Of a stretch of 64,000 nucleotides of DNA, positions 9,192 through 19,600 are shown piece by piece (position 1 is the first letter of the stretch; every line of letters begins with the position of its first letter). The DNA is taken from the NCBI GenBank assembly GCA_963931605.1, contig OZ007031.1, forward strand, positions 1,612,001-1,676,000, in the 5' to 3' direction. This DNA comes from CALUOB01 sp944322305. Its GTDB lineage: Bacteria > Actinomycetota > Coriobacteriia > Coriobacteriales > Coriobacteriaceae. Made by a program: the position numbers and the translations under genes. Below the pieces are notes generated by a model. The model saw only the letters and a list, made by a program, of their open reading frames with translations. It was not told where the DNA came from and ran no database searches.

Positions 9192-10826
9192 ATGACCGAA
9201 GCCGAACGAACGCGTTTCACGCGCGGGCGCATCCTCACCGAGGACCCCGCGCAACCCGAGGCCGACACCATGGTGGTTGAGAACGGCCGCGTTGCCTGGA
9301 TAGGCTGGGAGCACGATCTGCCCGAAGCCTATGCGGGCGGCGCCTGCCAGGTTGAGGACCTGAACGGCGCGCGCGTGATCCCGGGCTTTGTGGACGCGCA
9401 CATGCACGCCGTGATGCTCGCCAACTTCGCGCCGCAGATCTCCGCGCTGCCGCCGGCCGTGAACTCCCTTGCCGAGCTCACCGAGGCGGTGCGCCGGCGC
9501 CGCGCCGAGCAGGGGCCAGACACCTGGATAGAGGGCTGGGGCTACGACGAGGCGCTGCTGGCCGAGAAGCGCTCCCCCACCCGCTGGGACCTGGACGCCG
9601 GCAGCCCCGACGCGCCGGTGTGCATCATGCGCACGTGCGGGCACATCCGCTGCGTGAACAGCCGCGCGCTCGAGATCGCGGGCATCACGCGCGACACGCC
9701 CGACCCCGTGGGCGGCGAGATCGAGCGCGACGCTGACGGCGAGCCCAACGGCGTGCTCAAGGAAACCGCCCGCGACCTGGTGACGCCGTTCATCCCCAAG
9801 CCCAGCAAGGCCGACGCCGTGCGCAACATCGTGAGCCTGGGGAGGCTCTTGTCGTCGCAGGGCATCGTGGCGACCACCGACATGTGCAGCGTCGACGGCA
9901 CCGACACCTACCCCCTGCTGGCGGCCGCCGCGCGCGAGGGCTTTAAGCAGGACGTGGCCACCTACATGCTGTGGGACTACATCAAGGCGGACCCGGAGGC
10001 CTACCGGCTGGGCGCCGCCGAGATGGACCGCGGCCAGCAGGTGTTCGCCGCAGGCGTCAAGGTGCTGACCGACGGCAGCGTGTCGGGACGCACAGCATGG
10101 TTCTACGAGCCGTTTTTGCCGAGCGACCGCGACCTCGGCACCAAAAGCTGCGGCATGCCCACCTGCACGGACGAGGACATAGACGCCGCCTTGGCGTTTT
10201 GCCGGGCGCACGGCTGCCAGCTCTCGCTGCACGCCATGGGCACGCGCGCCATCGACCGCGTGGTTGACCGGGTGCTCGCCGCCGGCCTGTGGGACGCGGG
10301 CCCCGTGCCGCCCGTGCGCATCGAGCACGTCACCGCGCCGTCGGAGCGCGCCGTTGCCGCCATGGCCGAGCACGGCATGGTCGTCGTCACACAGCCGATC
10401 TTCCCGTACGCAGAGGTCGGCACCTACGTGGCCAACCTCGGCGAGAGGCGCACGCGCTCGTGCTACCCCCTCCGCACCATGGTGGACGCCGGCGTGACCG
10501 TGTGCGTGTCCACCGACGCGCCGGCCACCTCGTGGGCGGTGCCCTCGGACCCCTTCCCCAACATCAAGAGCGCCGTGACGCGCCGCGCCTTCAACGGGTT
10601 CGACTTCAACGCCGCCGAGGCGCTTACCGTTGAGGAAGCGCTCGCCCGCTACACGCGCGAGCCCGCCCGCGCGCTGGGCTTCGAGGGCCTGGGCATGCTC
10701 AAGGCCGGCTACCAGGCGAGCTTCGCCGTGCTCGACCGCGACATCCTGAGCGTGCCGGCCGAGGAGATCGACCAGGTGAAGGTTGCCGCCACCTATCTGC
10801 GCGGCGAGAAGGTCTACCAGGCGTAA
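9192..10826 (+). CDS. Amidohydrolase, YtcJ-like (amidohydrolase 3 family)
   Basis: A 544-aa metal-dependent hydrolase of the YtcJ/DUF1100-associated amidohydrolase 3 group. It has the composite beta-sandwich typical of the superfamily (residues 1-60), the metal ligand motif DAHMHA near residue 71, a long insertion domain, HAMG and IEHVT metal ligands, and the late Asp in STDAPA. Substrates of YtcJ-like enzymes are mostly unknown; N-acyl or formamide compounds are typical guesses. The frame is open from 9015, but ATG 9192 has an AAGGGAG ribosome binding site and matches the family start. It is divergent from the broken M20 gene, another C-N hydrolase. Confidence 0.87.
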   Translation: MTEAERTRFTRGRILTEDPAQPEADTMVVENGRVAWIGWEHDLPEAYAGGACQVEDLNGARVIPGFVDAHMHAVMLANFAPQISALPPAVNSLAELTEAVRRRRAEQGPDTWIEGWGYDEALLAEKRSPTRWDLDAGSPDAPVCIMRTCGHIRCVNSRALEIAGITRDTPDPVGGEIERDADGEPNGVLKETARDLVTPFIPKPSKADAVRNIVSLGRLLSSQGIVATTDMCSVDGTDTYPLLAAAAREGFKQDVATYMLWDYIKADPEAYRLGAAEMDRGQQVFAAGVKVLTDGSVSGRTAWFYEPFLPSDRDLGTKSCGMPTCTDEDIDAALAFCRAHGCQLSLHAMGTRAIDRVVDRVLAAGLWDAGPVPPVRIEHVTAPSERAVAAMAEHGMVVVTQPIFPYAEVGTYVANLGERRTRSCYPLRTMVDAGVTVCVSTDAPATSWAVPSDPFPNIKSAVTRRAFNGFDFNAAEALTVEEALARYTREPARALGFEGLGMLKAGYQASFAVLDRDILSVPAEEIDQVKVAATYLRGEKVYQA

Positions 10827-11043
10827 CGACTGGAGCGCCGCGTGCGGACGCGGTTTGGCACCCTGCCGGAGCGCGTACCGTGTTGCTCTTCTTGCCCTGC
10901 GCTGTAAGCCGGGCGGCCCTTGGACCGGCCTGCCTGGTTGCCTGCGCGGGGCCTGGCGCCTGCGGCGGACGCGGCGCGCGTCGTGGCCGTGCCCGGGCGC
11001 CGAGGCAGACGCCACCCTCAGACACCACCCTTAAGGAGGAACC

Positions 11044-12156
11044 ATGTTCACCATGCCCGTTTACCATGCGCCCGACTTTGCGCAGACGCCGTTTGTCGAG
11101 GCACCCGACGCCACGCTGGTCCCCGTTGAGCAGGACGGCGTAGCGCCCGAGGGCTTCCACAGCACCTCGATGTACCCCGAGTACGTGAAGGTGGAGGGCC
11201 GCTGGCTGCTGGCGCGCCACAGCCGCATGGACTCGAGCATGGTGGTGGAGCGCGACGAGAGCGGCACCCCGTACCTGCGCGTGGTGGAGAACCGCAACCT
11301 GCGCGTGGGCGACAGGGTGGTGCTCGGGCGCACCGAGGACGCCGAAGAGGGCATCTACGTGCACCCGGACGGCTTTGAGCAGCGTGCGGGCGAGGACGCC
11401 GAGGACGACAAGTTCGCGTTCCGCCAGGGGCGCAGCCGCGAGACCTCGTTTGCGCGCGACTACGACCGCCTGTACGAGCTGCTGCGGCACGAGCGCGACC
11501 ACGGCAAGATCGTGTGGGTGATGGGCCCGGCGTTTGCCTTTGACGCCGACGCGCGGCACGCCATGCGGCTCATGGTGGAGAACGGCTATGTTGACGGCAT
11601 CATGGCGGGCAACGCGCTGGCCACCCACGACCTCGAGGCCGCCACGCTGCATACCGCGCTGGGGCAGGACATCTACACGCAGCGCTCGCAGAAAAACGGG
11701 CACTACAACCACCTGGACGTGATCAACCGCGTGCGCCGCGCCGGCTCCATCGAGGCGTTCGTGCGCGAGAACAACCTCGCCGACGGCATCGTGGCGAGCT
11801 GCGTGCGCGCGGGCGTGCCGCTGGTGCTTGCGGGGTCGATCCGCGACGACGGGCCGCTGCCCAGCGTGATCGGCAACGTGTACGACGCGCAGGGCGCCAT
11901 GCGCGAGATGATCACCGGCGCCACCACCATGATCTGCCTGGCGACGATGCTGCACACCATCGCCGCAGGCAACATGACGCCCAGCTACACCGTGGAGGAC
12001 GACGGCACCGTGCGGCCCGTGTTCTTCTACACCGTGGACATCTCGGAGTTCGCCACCAACAAGCTGCGCGACCGCGGGAGCTTGTCCGCCACCCCCATCA
12101 TCGCCAACGTGCAGGACTTCATCACCATCGTGGCCAAGGGGCTGGGGCTTATGTAG
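11044..12156 (+). CDS. TIGR00300-family protein, ornithine cyclodeaminase/ArgZ-like domain
   Basis: A 370-aa protein of the conserved LOR/SDH-associated family (TIGR00300). Archaeal members act as NAD-dependent ornithine cyclodeaminases and cyanobacterial relatives form the C-terminal part of arginine dihydrolase. Family-type segments are VVENRNLRVGDRVVLGRTE, MGPAFAFDADAR, DGIMAGNALATHDLE and GNMTPSYTVEDDG. A near-ideal ribosome binding site TAAGGAGGA precedes the ATG. The gene follows the amidohydrolase by about 220 bp on the same strand and overlaps the lipase gene tail-to-tail by 8 bp. A role in arginine or ornithine degradation is inferred from the family only. Confidence 0.8.
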   Translation: MFTMPVYHAPDFAQTPFVEAPDATLVPVEQDGVAPEGFHSTSMYPEYVKVEGRWLLARHSRMDSSMVVERDESGTPYLRVVENRNLRVGDRVVLGRTEDAEEGIYVHPDGFEQRAGEDAEDDKFAFRQGRSRETSFARDYDRLYELLRHERDHGKIVWVMGPAFAFDADARHAMRLMVENGYVDGIMAGNALATHDLEAATLHTALGQDIYTQRSQKNGHYNHLDVINRVRRAGSIEAFVRENNLADGIVASCVRAGVPLVLAGSIRDDGPLPSVIGNVYDAQGAMREMITGATTMICLATMLHTIAAGNMTPSYTVEDDGTVRPVFFYTVDISEFATNKLRDRGSLSATPIIANVQDFITIVAKGLGLM

Positions 12157-13666
12157 CGCTGGCGGGGCGCAGGACCTGCATCCAAGCGATGTAGGTATCC
12201 GGATAGTGGCTGTAGAGCAGACTCCGCACGTCTACCTCGGTAGCGAGCGTGCGCACGATCTCAACCGCGCCCTCGGGCGTGGCAACCGCCGACGGGCTGG
12301 CAAAACGCCCCTCCAAGCGGTCGATCAGACTATCGACCACAGTGCGGTCCTCAGGGTCGTAGGGGCTTGCCACGCCCACGTTGGCCGTAAACTTCTCGCA
12401 CATGGTCGCATGGGCCCGATCAAAGCCGTCGTCGCCCGCGCCGGGGAGCTCGATCGTGCGCCCGTAGCGGCGGTAACCCCAGCTGGCGAGCGGCAGGCGC
12501 GGCATGGGGTCCGACGGGTTCACGATGTTGAAGATGTGCGTGTAACGCGGGGCGTCCGCGTCCTCATGCGTGGTGACCGCCGGCGAGGCGAACGTGTAGG
12601 CGTACACGCTTGCGCCTGGAACCTGGGCGGAGGCATGGACGGCCTGGGCTCCGTCCGCCGCGGAGAAGGTCTGTGTACCTGCGGGAATATTCAGGCGGTC
12701 GGTAAGCCAGGCGGCCACCATGCCCGCCAGCGCCCCGCCGCGGCTGTGGCCGCACAGCAGCACGGAGACGCTGCGGCCCGCTGCCTGCTCCTGGGCCATC
12801 TGCGTGGCCACGTGGTCGTAAATCTCGCGCGCGGCACGGGCGTAGCCTGCGTGGTCGGAAGCCCGGGCGCCTCCGAGCGTGCCCTCCATGTTGAGGTTGC
12901 TGAGCCACTCGGCCCCGTACGAGCCGCGGATGGTGACCAGCAGCAGCGTGCGCTCGGCCCCGTCGGCGCTGCGCACGGTTTTGCGCGCCGAAGCGTACGC
13001 GGCCACGTCGTTGGCCTGCGTCACGAAGTCGAGCATCTGGTCGATGACCTCGCTGCGCTCAACGTAGGACGAGGTGTCGACGTCGGTGAAGCCCAGCGCG
13101 CCGAGCGCATCCTCAACGTAGGCCGGCGAGTCGCTGCCCGCCTGGTAGTAGCCCGACTCCGAGTTGGCGAGGGCGGCAAGCACCGAGCAGGTGGTGGCGA
13201 GCTCGTGGTTGTAGGTTGACGGATCCTGGAAGAACCAGGCGTCATCCCAGGTAACCTCGGTGGAAACCGTGCCCGTAGCCGCCATGGAGGTGTAGTCGAT
13301 GCGTACGGTGCGGGCGGACGCGGGTGCGTCGGCGGTGGAGGACGGTGCGACGGCGTCCGGCGCCTGGGCGGCGCCCGTGTCAGCAGAGGCGGCGGGCTGG
13401 GCGGCATCCGAAGCCGCAGCGCTTGCGTCGGCGGCGGGCTGGCCGGCGCTCGAATCAGCGGAGCCCGCGGCGGCGGACGCGACCCCGGAAAGCGTAAGGG
13501 CCTCGGCGCGCTCGGGCCAGAGCGTGCTGGCAAGAGTCTCGAGCAAAGGTGCGTCCGCAAACGCGCGATCCGCAGCGCGATACGCCAGCAGCAGACAGGT
13601 TCCCACCGTACAGGCAACCGCTACGGCGAGGCCAAACGCACCGGCAAGACGCAGATAGCCCATCAT
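12149..13666 (-). CDS. Membrane-anchored lipase class 3-like alpha/beta hydrolase
   Basis: A 505-aa protein with a single N-terminal membrane segment (about residues 6-26), an Ala/Ser/Thr-rich linker to about residue 125 and a lipase class 3-like domain outside the cell. The nucleophile elbow is GHSRGGALAG, with Ser as nucleophile; AsP in NPSDPMPRLP and a later His (AHATMCEKF) are candidates for the rest of the triad. Similar secreted hydrolases are often annotated only as lipase family protein; the natural ester is unknown. The start is the first of two ATGs, 4 nt after AGGAGGG. The 3' end overlaps the convergent gene by 8 bp. Confidence 0.82.
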   Translation of the reverse strand: MMGYLRLAGAFGLAVAVACTVGTCLLLAYRAADRAFADAPLLETLASTLWPERAEALTLSGVASAAAGSADSSAGQPAADASAAASDAAQPAASADTGAAQAPDAVAPSSTADAPASARTVRIDYTSMAATGTVSTEVTWDDAWFFQDPSTYNHELATTCSVLAALANSESGYYQAGSDSPAYVEDALGALGFTDVDTSSYVERSEVIDQMLDFVTQANDVAAYASARKTVRSADGAERTLLLVTIRGSYGAEWLSNLNMEGTLGGARASDHAGYARAAREIYDHVATQMAQEQAAGRSVSVLLCGHSRGGALAGMVAAWLTDRLNIPAGTQTFSAADGAQAVHASAQVPGASVYAYTFASPAVTTHEDADAPRYTHIFNIVNPSDPMPRLPLASWGYRRYGRTIELPGAGDDGFDRAHATMCEKFTANVGVASPYDPEDRTVVDSLIDRLEGRFASPSAVATPEGAVEIVRTLATEVDVRSLLYSHYPDTYIAWMQVLRPASAT

Positions 13667-13982
13667 AGCGCCCTCCTTTTGCAACGCTTTATCTCGACCT
13701 GCATTGTCACATTAAAACAGGCAGCACATGTGAAGCCCGTCTTACGATTCCCTTAGAAAAACAGCGCGTCGACCCGCGCGGTAAGGCGGAGCGCGGTCGG
13801 ACCCGCCAAGCCCGTCCGCCTCCATCAGCAACGCGGGCTGCCGCGAGATGCGGCTCTTGTCCGCAGGCATGAGCGGGCCGCCAAAGCCGGATGCACCCCG
13901 CAAAAGGAGTATGCTGCGCACGTTTTGCTTGTCAGTTTCACGCCATCCTCTCGCGAGGAGCGCCCATGAGGCCCCGTCAGCA

Positions 13983-14107
13983 AAAATGGATGTGGTTTTG
14001 GAAGGGATTCCTGAGTATACAGCAGGATCGCCAGCACAAAAGCGCAGGTAGAAGAGTTGCCAAAACTCGGCCTACTTTGCGGGGCGGCTCAAAACAACAT
14101 CCATTTT
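13983..14107. repeat. 125-bp inverted-repeat element, copy 1
   Basis: Left terminus 13983-14000 and right terminus 14090-14107 are 18-bp inverted repeats (AAAATGGATGTGGTTTTG against its complement, one mismatch). An internal stem (GTAG..GAGTT/AACTC..CTAC) lies in the middle. Its reverse complement aligns with the element at 30537-30659, sharing AGCCGCC, CTTCTACCTGCG and CTCAG at the same offsets. It holds no open frame of note. It sits upstream of the lipase gene. Confidence 0.85.
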
Positions 14108-14109
14108 AA

Positions 14110-14495
14110 GAAAACGCGGTGCGCAGGCCTCGCGGCGGCCACAAGAACATCGCCGCAAGCTTGCCTGATGGCTTCGCGCCCGTCCGTTACCCGCGGTTTT
14201 GTTGCCGTAGGGCGAAGTTGGCCGCAATCACGACATCGGCTGAGTGGTTGGCCGTTCAAACCGCACGTAAAAGGCCTCTGACCAGCAATTTAGATAACGT
14301 AAGCACGGCTAACCACTTTTTAGATGCGGCAAAGGCGATCAACGCAACCCTTAGCGGCCAAAAATGCGACCAACGCAGCCTTATCGGTCGTCAAGGCGGC
14401 CAGCACCCCCCCCGGGCGGCCAGCTATCGCGACCGGCGCACTCACGAGCAGTCGGCAGTGCGACCGACCGTTGGGTTACCTGAGCGCGAGTAACC
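14110..14495. repeat. Bidirectional ~30-bp degenerate repeat array A
   Basis: Degenerate units recur every 30-31 bp: the TAGAT/TAGCG/TATCG anchor is at 14291, 14321, 14352 and 14382, each followed about 15-20 bp later by a GCGACCAACGC-like block, continuing to about 14490. To the left of about 14285 the same unit appears on the opposite strand (for example around 14240-14275, CCAACCACTCAGCCGATGTCG when read in reverse). No unit is exact and no frame persists. Together with the 125-bp element this fills the 13667-14542 spacer. Confidence 0.7.
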
Positions 14496-14542
14496 GCCTA
14501 GGTGCTTCTCGCGGAAGGGCACGCCTGTGCCCAGCGCTGCGG

Positions 14543-14944
14543 TTACGCCTCCACGCGCTGCTCGATCTCCTGCACGCACTCGTTCTTGATGGTGCCCACA
14601 AGCTGCTGGAGCGCGTCGATCACCCGCGGGCGAATGTCGCCGCCGATGAGGACGTACATGATGTCGTCGCCCAACGTGAGTTCGCCCTCGTTCAGCCAGA
14701 CGCGCACGTACTCGATGCCCGGCAGCGCGCGGCACGCCTCCACCGCAGCGTCGACCTTGGCGCGGTCGTATGAGAAGGTCATGCCGGCAACCTTGGTGCC
14801 GTCGTCTATGCCGGCGCGCACCTGCTGCTTGGGCGTTTCGCGCACCGTGCCGTTGTGAACGAGGTACATGCCGCACGCGCGGAAGCTCGGGTCGGTCTTG
14901 GCCTCGGCAAGCCACTGATCCATCGAAGGAGAAGGGAGGGACAT
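14543..14944 (-). CDS. moaE: MoaE-like molybdopterin synthase catalytic subunit family protein
   Basis: A 133-aa cytoplasmic protein resembling MoaE, which transfers sulfur to precursor Z to form molybdopterin. Matching features are the early GMYLVHNGTVRETPK block, a central VEACRALPGIEYVRVWLNEG and the C-terminal DIMYVLIGGDIRPRVIDALQ stretch, where MoaE proteins carry their dimer and active-site residues. Coriobacterial MoaE-like proteins diverge from the E. coli enzyme, so full activity is not assured. ATG 14942-14944 is chosen for the AAAGGAG site 8 nt upstream rather than the longer open frame to 15016. No other molybdenum gene is adjacent, though an FmdE-type gene is 6 kb away. Confidence 0.7.
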   Translation of the reverse strand: MSLPSPSMDQWLAEAKTDPSFRACGMYLVHNGTVRETPKQQVRAGIDDGTKVAGMTFSYDRAKVDAAVEACRALPGIEYVRVWLNEGELTLGDDIMYVLIGGDIRPRVIDALQQLVGTIKNECVQEIEQRVEA

Positions 14945-15093
14945 GAGCAGGACTCCTTTCGCAGACGGGCGCAGGCTGCCACCATCGCCACCAAACGCGG
15001 CGGCGCGGCGGTGCAACCGCCCTGGCGCAAGTTATTCTCACATGAGTATAACCGAGGGATGGGCGACGCACTTCAGAGGTTCTCGCAAAACCG

Positions 15094-16500
15094 CTATGCG
15101 CCTGTCACCATCTCCGCAAACGTAACCAAGCGCGCACCGCGCATGTTCTTGGCCAGCCCAACACAGCCCGCCGTGAACCCTGCGCGCGAGAACATCCAGC
15201 GTGGCGTAACGGCGGTCGCTCCGGCAAGGTGCGCGCGACGATCGAGCTTGTCGAGCTGATCGGCCCCCGTGAGATCTTTCTGCCACTTGCACTCCCCCAC
15301 CATAACGGCCGTGTCGTTGTTTACGGCCACTACGTCAATCTCGGCCTGGGCGCGCACAGAGGGGTCGTTCCCCCACCAGCGCCCTACGTCGGTCATCTCA
15401 AACGGCAGCGTTCCACACGCGAGCTGGCGCCACAGCCAGTCGCGGCATACCTCCTCAAAGATGGGGCCCAAGTAGTCAGGCAGCGCCTCAACGATACGCG
15501 GAGCCACGTTAGCGCCTAGGCCACGCTCAACAAGCGCTTGGCGCGGGCGCACAAAGCGGTACCAGAAGCGGAAGAGATTGTCGGCCAAGCGCCACACCGC
15601 CTTGCGGCTTCCGCGCCCCGTGATGGGCTCCTCGCGGTATACCAGCCCAAGACGCACCAGCTCGCGCAGGTAGTAATCGAGCGCACTGCGCCCAAGCCCC
15701 GCCTTGGTCGCGATCTCGTTATGCTGCGAAGCACCGCTTGCCATGGCGGCGATAACGGCGTTGTAGGGAGCCGCCTTGCTGACCTCCTGCTTTATAAGGT
15801 TGATGGGCTCCTCGTACAAAATGGAACCAGGATCGAGAAACGCCCCGGCAATGTTGTCCGCAAGCGTTACGCTTTCCGAGAACTGCCGCAGATACAGAGG
15901 CACGCCACCCACTGCGCCGTACAGCGCCAAGGCCTCCGCCGGGTCGAGGTCGGGAAAGAACGCACGCGCCTCAAAGAAGTCAAACGGCTTGAGCTCGATC
16001 TGGGCGGTGCGGCGACCGTAGAGTGGGCTGTTACGGCTGAGCAGCTGCTCCTTCATGAACGACAGCGAAGATCCACAGAGGATCAGCATGAGCTTTGACG
16101 TAGCTTGGTTGGCATCGATAACCGCTTGGAGTACGGAGGCGAAGCTGGTGTCGGCCTTTGCAAGGTACGGGAACTCGTCGATGACGAGAACCGCCCGCTC
16201 ATGAGCGCATGCGGCAAATGCCACCTCGAGCGCCGTGCGGAAATCCGGGTACACGGGCGCGAGGGCCGGGTCGGCATCGGGCGCTTGGAGCGAGAAGACC
16301 GCCTGGCTGAGCATCTTGAGGTTCATGGCCGCGTCGTCCTCAACTGCGGCACACCATCCCGTGCGTCGTCCCCGCGTGAACTCGCTGAGCAGCGCCGTCT
16401 TGCCCACGCGGCGACGTCCGTACACGCCTACGAACTCGAAGCGGTTGGACTGATAGCGTTTCTCGAGAAGGGCCAACTCGCGCTCGCGACCGATAAACAT
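15094..16500 (-). CDS. AAA ATPase with C-terminal DUF234 (ATPase_2 family)
   Basis: A 468-aa ATPase of the PF01637 plus DUF234 type. It starts MFIGRERELALLEKRY, followed by Walker A GRRRVGKTALL (about residues 29-39), Walker B VLVIDEFPYLA (about 115-125), sensor LILCGSSLSFM, a winged-helix segment (SQHNEIATKAGLGRSALDYYL) and a C-terminal nuclease-like DUF234 domain with EIDVVA and GECKW. Proteins of this family are common in Firmicutes, Actinobacteria and Bacteroidetes; their cellular role is not established. The start at 16500 follows AGGTGA; ATG 16506 and GTG 16509 are alternatives. A large palindrome lies directly upstream. Confidence 0.85.
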   Translation of the reverse strand: MFIGRERELALLEKRYQSNRFEFVGVYGRRRVGKTALLSEFTRGRRTGWCAAVEDDAAMNLKMLSQAVFSLQAPDADPALAPVYPDFRTALEVAFAACAHERAVLVIDEFPYLAKADTSFASVLQAVIDANQATSKLMLILCGSSLSFMKEQLLSRNSPLYGRRTAQIELKPFDFFEARAFFPDLDPAEALALYGAVGGVPLYLRQFSESVTLADNIAGAFLDPGSILYEEPINLIKQEVSKAAPYNAVIAAMASGASQHNEIATKAGLGRSALDYYLRELVRLGLVYREEPITGRGSRKAVWRLADNLFRFWYRFVRPRQALVERGLGANVAPRIVEALPDYLGPIFEEVCRDWLWRQLACGTLPFEMTDVGRWWGNDPSVRAQAEIDVVAVNNDTAVMVGECKWQKDLTGADQLDKLDRRAHLAGATAVTPRWMFSRAGFTAGCVGLAKNMRGARLVTFAEMVTGA

Positions 16501-16517
16501 GCGCATCACCTGGTGAC

Positions 16518-16575
16518 AAATTGCCTAAGTTCACTTTGCCTAAGTATACTTTAGCAAAGTTAAGTTAGGCAATTT
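16518..16575. promoter_or_regulatory. 58-bp interrupted palindrome upstream of the AAA ATPase gene
   Basis: Symmetric about 16546.5: outer arms AAATTGCCTAA / TTAGGCAATTT (16518-16528, 16565-16575), inner CTTTGC / GCAAAG (16534-16539, 16554-16559) and centre AAGTATACTT. On the left arm TTGCCTAAGT is also a direct repeat. AT-rich and only 18 bp before the start codon, it probably overlaps the promoter and acts as an operator. Confidence 0.7.
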
Positions 16576-16586
16576 TTACTAAAAGA

Positions 16587-16614
16587 AAGGGCCCCGCGGA
16601 TCAGCGAGGCCCTT
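16587..16614 (-). terminator. Rho-independent terminator of the leucine-rich surface protein gene
   Basis: Stem AAGGGCC(CCGC) paired with (GCG)AGGCCCTT, with TTTCTTTT on the minus strand after the stem. It lies 25 bp past the stop of the 16639-20442 gene. Confidence 0.8.
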
Positions 16615-16638
16615 AACGACTTGCTCTAGATCAAGCAC

Positions 16639-19600
16639 CTAAGCAGCCAGAGGCAGCTCAGTCTCTTCGGCGTCAAAAGTGTTGCCGTCTCTTTGCGCGT
16701 CCTCGGGCTGTCCGCTCTGCTTGGCCATCAAATCGGCCGCGGCGTCCTCATTGCTAGTCTCCGCCCCGGCACTGTCATTGGTAAGCGCCTGAGAATCAAC
16801 ACTCTCGTCAGCACCGGCGGCGTCGAGGCTCAATGCCTCTACCTCAGCCGCACCGTCGGTCTCGACAGGCGCATCCTCGTTAGGCGCGCTCTCGGGAAGC
16901 TCTCCCGTGTGGCCATCTACCGCCATCCATTCTTCAAGCGCGGACGTATCCTCAATAGGATTTTCTGCGCACTTGAGCGTAACGAGGTTCGGATTGGCGC
17001 TAATGTCCAGCTCTGTCAGATTATTGTGACCGCAATCGAGCTCCTCGAGCTTTGCGTTGCCGCTTACATCGAGTTGATCGAGATCGCATCCCCAGCAGTC
17101 CAAAACGCGTAGGTTCTTGCATGCAGACACATCGAGCGTCCCAAGCGAATTAGCGCCACAGCACAGCTCCTCAAGGCTCACGCAATCAGACAGGTCGATA
17201 GCACCGATATCGTTCGAATTGATCCAAAGACTTTTGAGGTTCTTGCAGCCAGTAAGATCTATCGACGTCAGTTCGCTCAGCTGAGCGTCAACCGTCTCGA
17301 TGTTCCCACACGAGCTGAGATCGAGCTCCGTGAGCTTGGTAAGGTCCGCGTCCAAGCTGCGCAGCTTCGGATTGTTCAGCGTAAGCTTCTCCAACGTCTT
17401 GGCGTTGAATTTACCGTACCCGCACGAAAGCGTAACGAGCTCCGGGCACGCCGAAACATCTAAGGCTGTCAGGAGGTTATAGCTGCAATCAAGCTCTTCC
17501 AGCTTGGGACAACCAGACACGTTGAGTTTCTTGAGCTGGTTGTTGTTCACATCCAGGCTCTTCAGGTTGGGCAGCTTGCCCACCGTAAGCTTGGTTAAAT
17601 CGTTCCAGCTAAGATCGACTTCCTCCAGAGCGTTGTAATCGCTGATATCAAGCTCCTCAAGGAAACCGTTCACACGTAGCTCTTTAAGATTCACCCCTTC
17701 ACCGAGATCCATCTCAGTTAAGTCAGAGCCGCCATTATCGCCCACGCATACTGTCTCAAGCTTCTTCGACGCGCTGAGATCGAGCTCTTGCAGGTCTATA
17801 GCCTGCGCCCAATACTCTCCTGTATAGAAATCGCGCACCTTGGATCCCTTTTGCAGGCTTACCTCCCTGACCGCGCGGCCCTCGGGATACTCTCCTCCCA
17901 ACAGGTTCACCGACACCACGTTTTTCCCGTCAATCCTTGCAGGGATCATGATGCTCGCGTCCTTGCCCACGTAGCCCATGATGTAAACCTTGTTGTCGAT
18001 AACGTCGTAAAGGAAGTTGTCGGAAGAAGTTGGCTCCCGATTTTCGGGAAGAACCGCGCCGTCCCCCACAGTGCACTTGTCGTTCGGCGTTCTCTTTCCG
18101 TCCTCAAAATGATAATGCCAATGTAACGGCGAGGTACTCTCCTTCCAGAAGTCAAACGTCGGCAATTCGAGCCCAACCTTTTGCATCCACGGCGTATTCT
18201 GACCGACGCCAAGCTTTCCGTACACATACGCAGAAAAATCCAGGCAGCTTACCGGTCGGTCAACGTCCGGCGTCCACACGCCGTCAGCGTTTACGCCAAC
18301 CTCAACGTCAACGTCGCACAGATCGATCTTCGTGAGACGAATACTCACGACCGGGCGAACGCCCAGCTTCAAGTTGGCGTTAAGCGAAGGCTCTTTATCA
18401 TCGGGGACGCTAAAGCCCTTGCCGCCGTTGAATTTTTGGAAATGGCCGTTCTTATACTGCGTGCCAACCCGCTGGTCTATATCAACCCTCAGCGACACCT
18501 CGCCACTTGCGCCAACAACCAGCTTCGGCATAAAGGCGATGTTGAACCCATATCCGATGTTAAGGGTGAGGGGCTCCTTGAGAAGGTCGACCGGCGTGTC
18601 CTCTATAGGCTGGATATCAAAGTTAACGTCAAGGTAGCCGTCGAGATCGGCAACAACCTTGCACTTCTTGATGGACCCAGCCGACCATTTAAAATCAACG
18701 TCGACCGAAGGAACGAGATGCAGTTTCCCCTTTAAAGTGCCGACGGCTTCGATTTTCAAATCAGCGATATCGAAGTCGATGGCTTCAAGAGTCGTCTTCC
18801 GACTCGACGCAGAAGCAGCGGCGGTCTCACTGGAAGAAGTTACCTGAACCCCATCGACCGGCTCAAAATCGCCTGAGATGCCTTTGGCGCCTTTCTTGCG
18901 GATGGTAATCTCGCGGTATACAAAGCCCGGATCGTCCGTCTGGTTCACATCGATGCGGTATAAACCCCTCGCAACAGGCTCAAACGAGGCAACCGTACCC
19001 GCCTCGCCTTCGAGATCGTTCTCGTTACCCCTTACAACAATCTTCTGTCCCACCTGCAAGGTTGGAACCGCACGTGCAACACTGTTTGTGCTTGCCGCGG
19101 CAGGTCGAGCGGCAACCGCCTGCTCAAGATCGGCCTCGTCAACAAGAATGCTGCCATCAGGCTGCAGCTCGTAATCGCTCAGGGCGATAACATCATCCTG
19201 CAGCACGGCTTCCATAACCGGTTCTCCGCCAGGAATTTCCTCGACGGTGCGCAGGTCGGCGACTTGGGCGGAAACAGCGTCCGCAACATCCTGCGTCAGG
19301 CCCTGCTTCGGGTAGAGCTTGTTGCTCGCATCAGGCTGGGCAATCCCCTCGTCCACGGCAACAGCAAGCAGCGAGGGATAACTTGACTCGGCTGCGTCAG
19401 CGGTGCCGAGAGCAGAGCCGGTGTCGGCAAACCCAGCGTGCAGCGTTGCCGTTGCAAACGCGAAGTCACGCGTTGCCGCCGCATCAGGCTCAAACGCATC
19501 CGAGTTGTCGGGCAAAATGCCGAGAGCGTATGCCGTAAGGATATCCTGCTCGTACGCGTGGCCGGCAACGTCGTCAAACGGATCCTCGGCATAGGCAATG

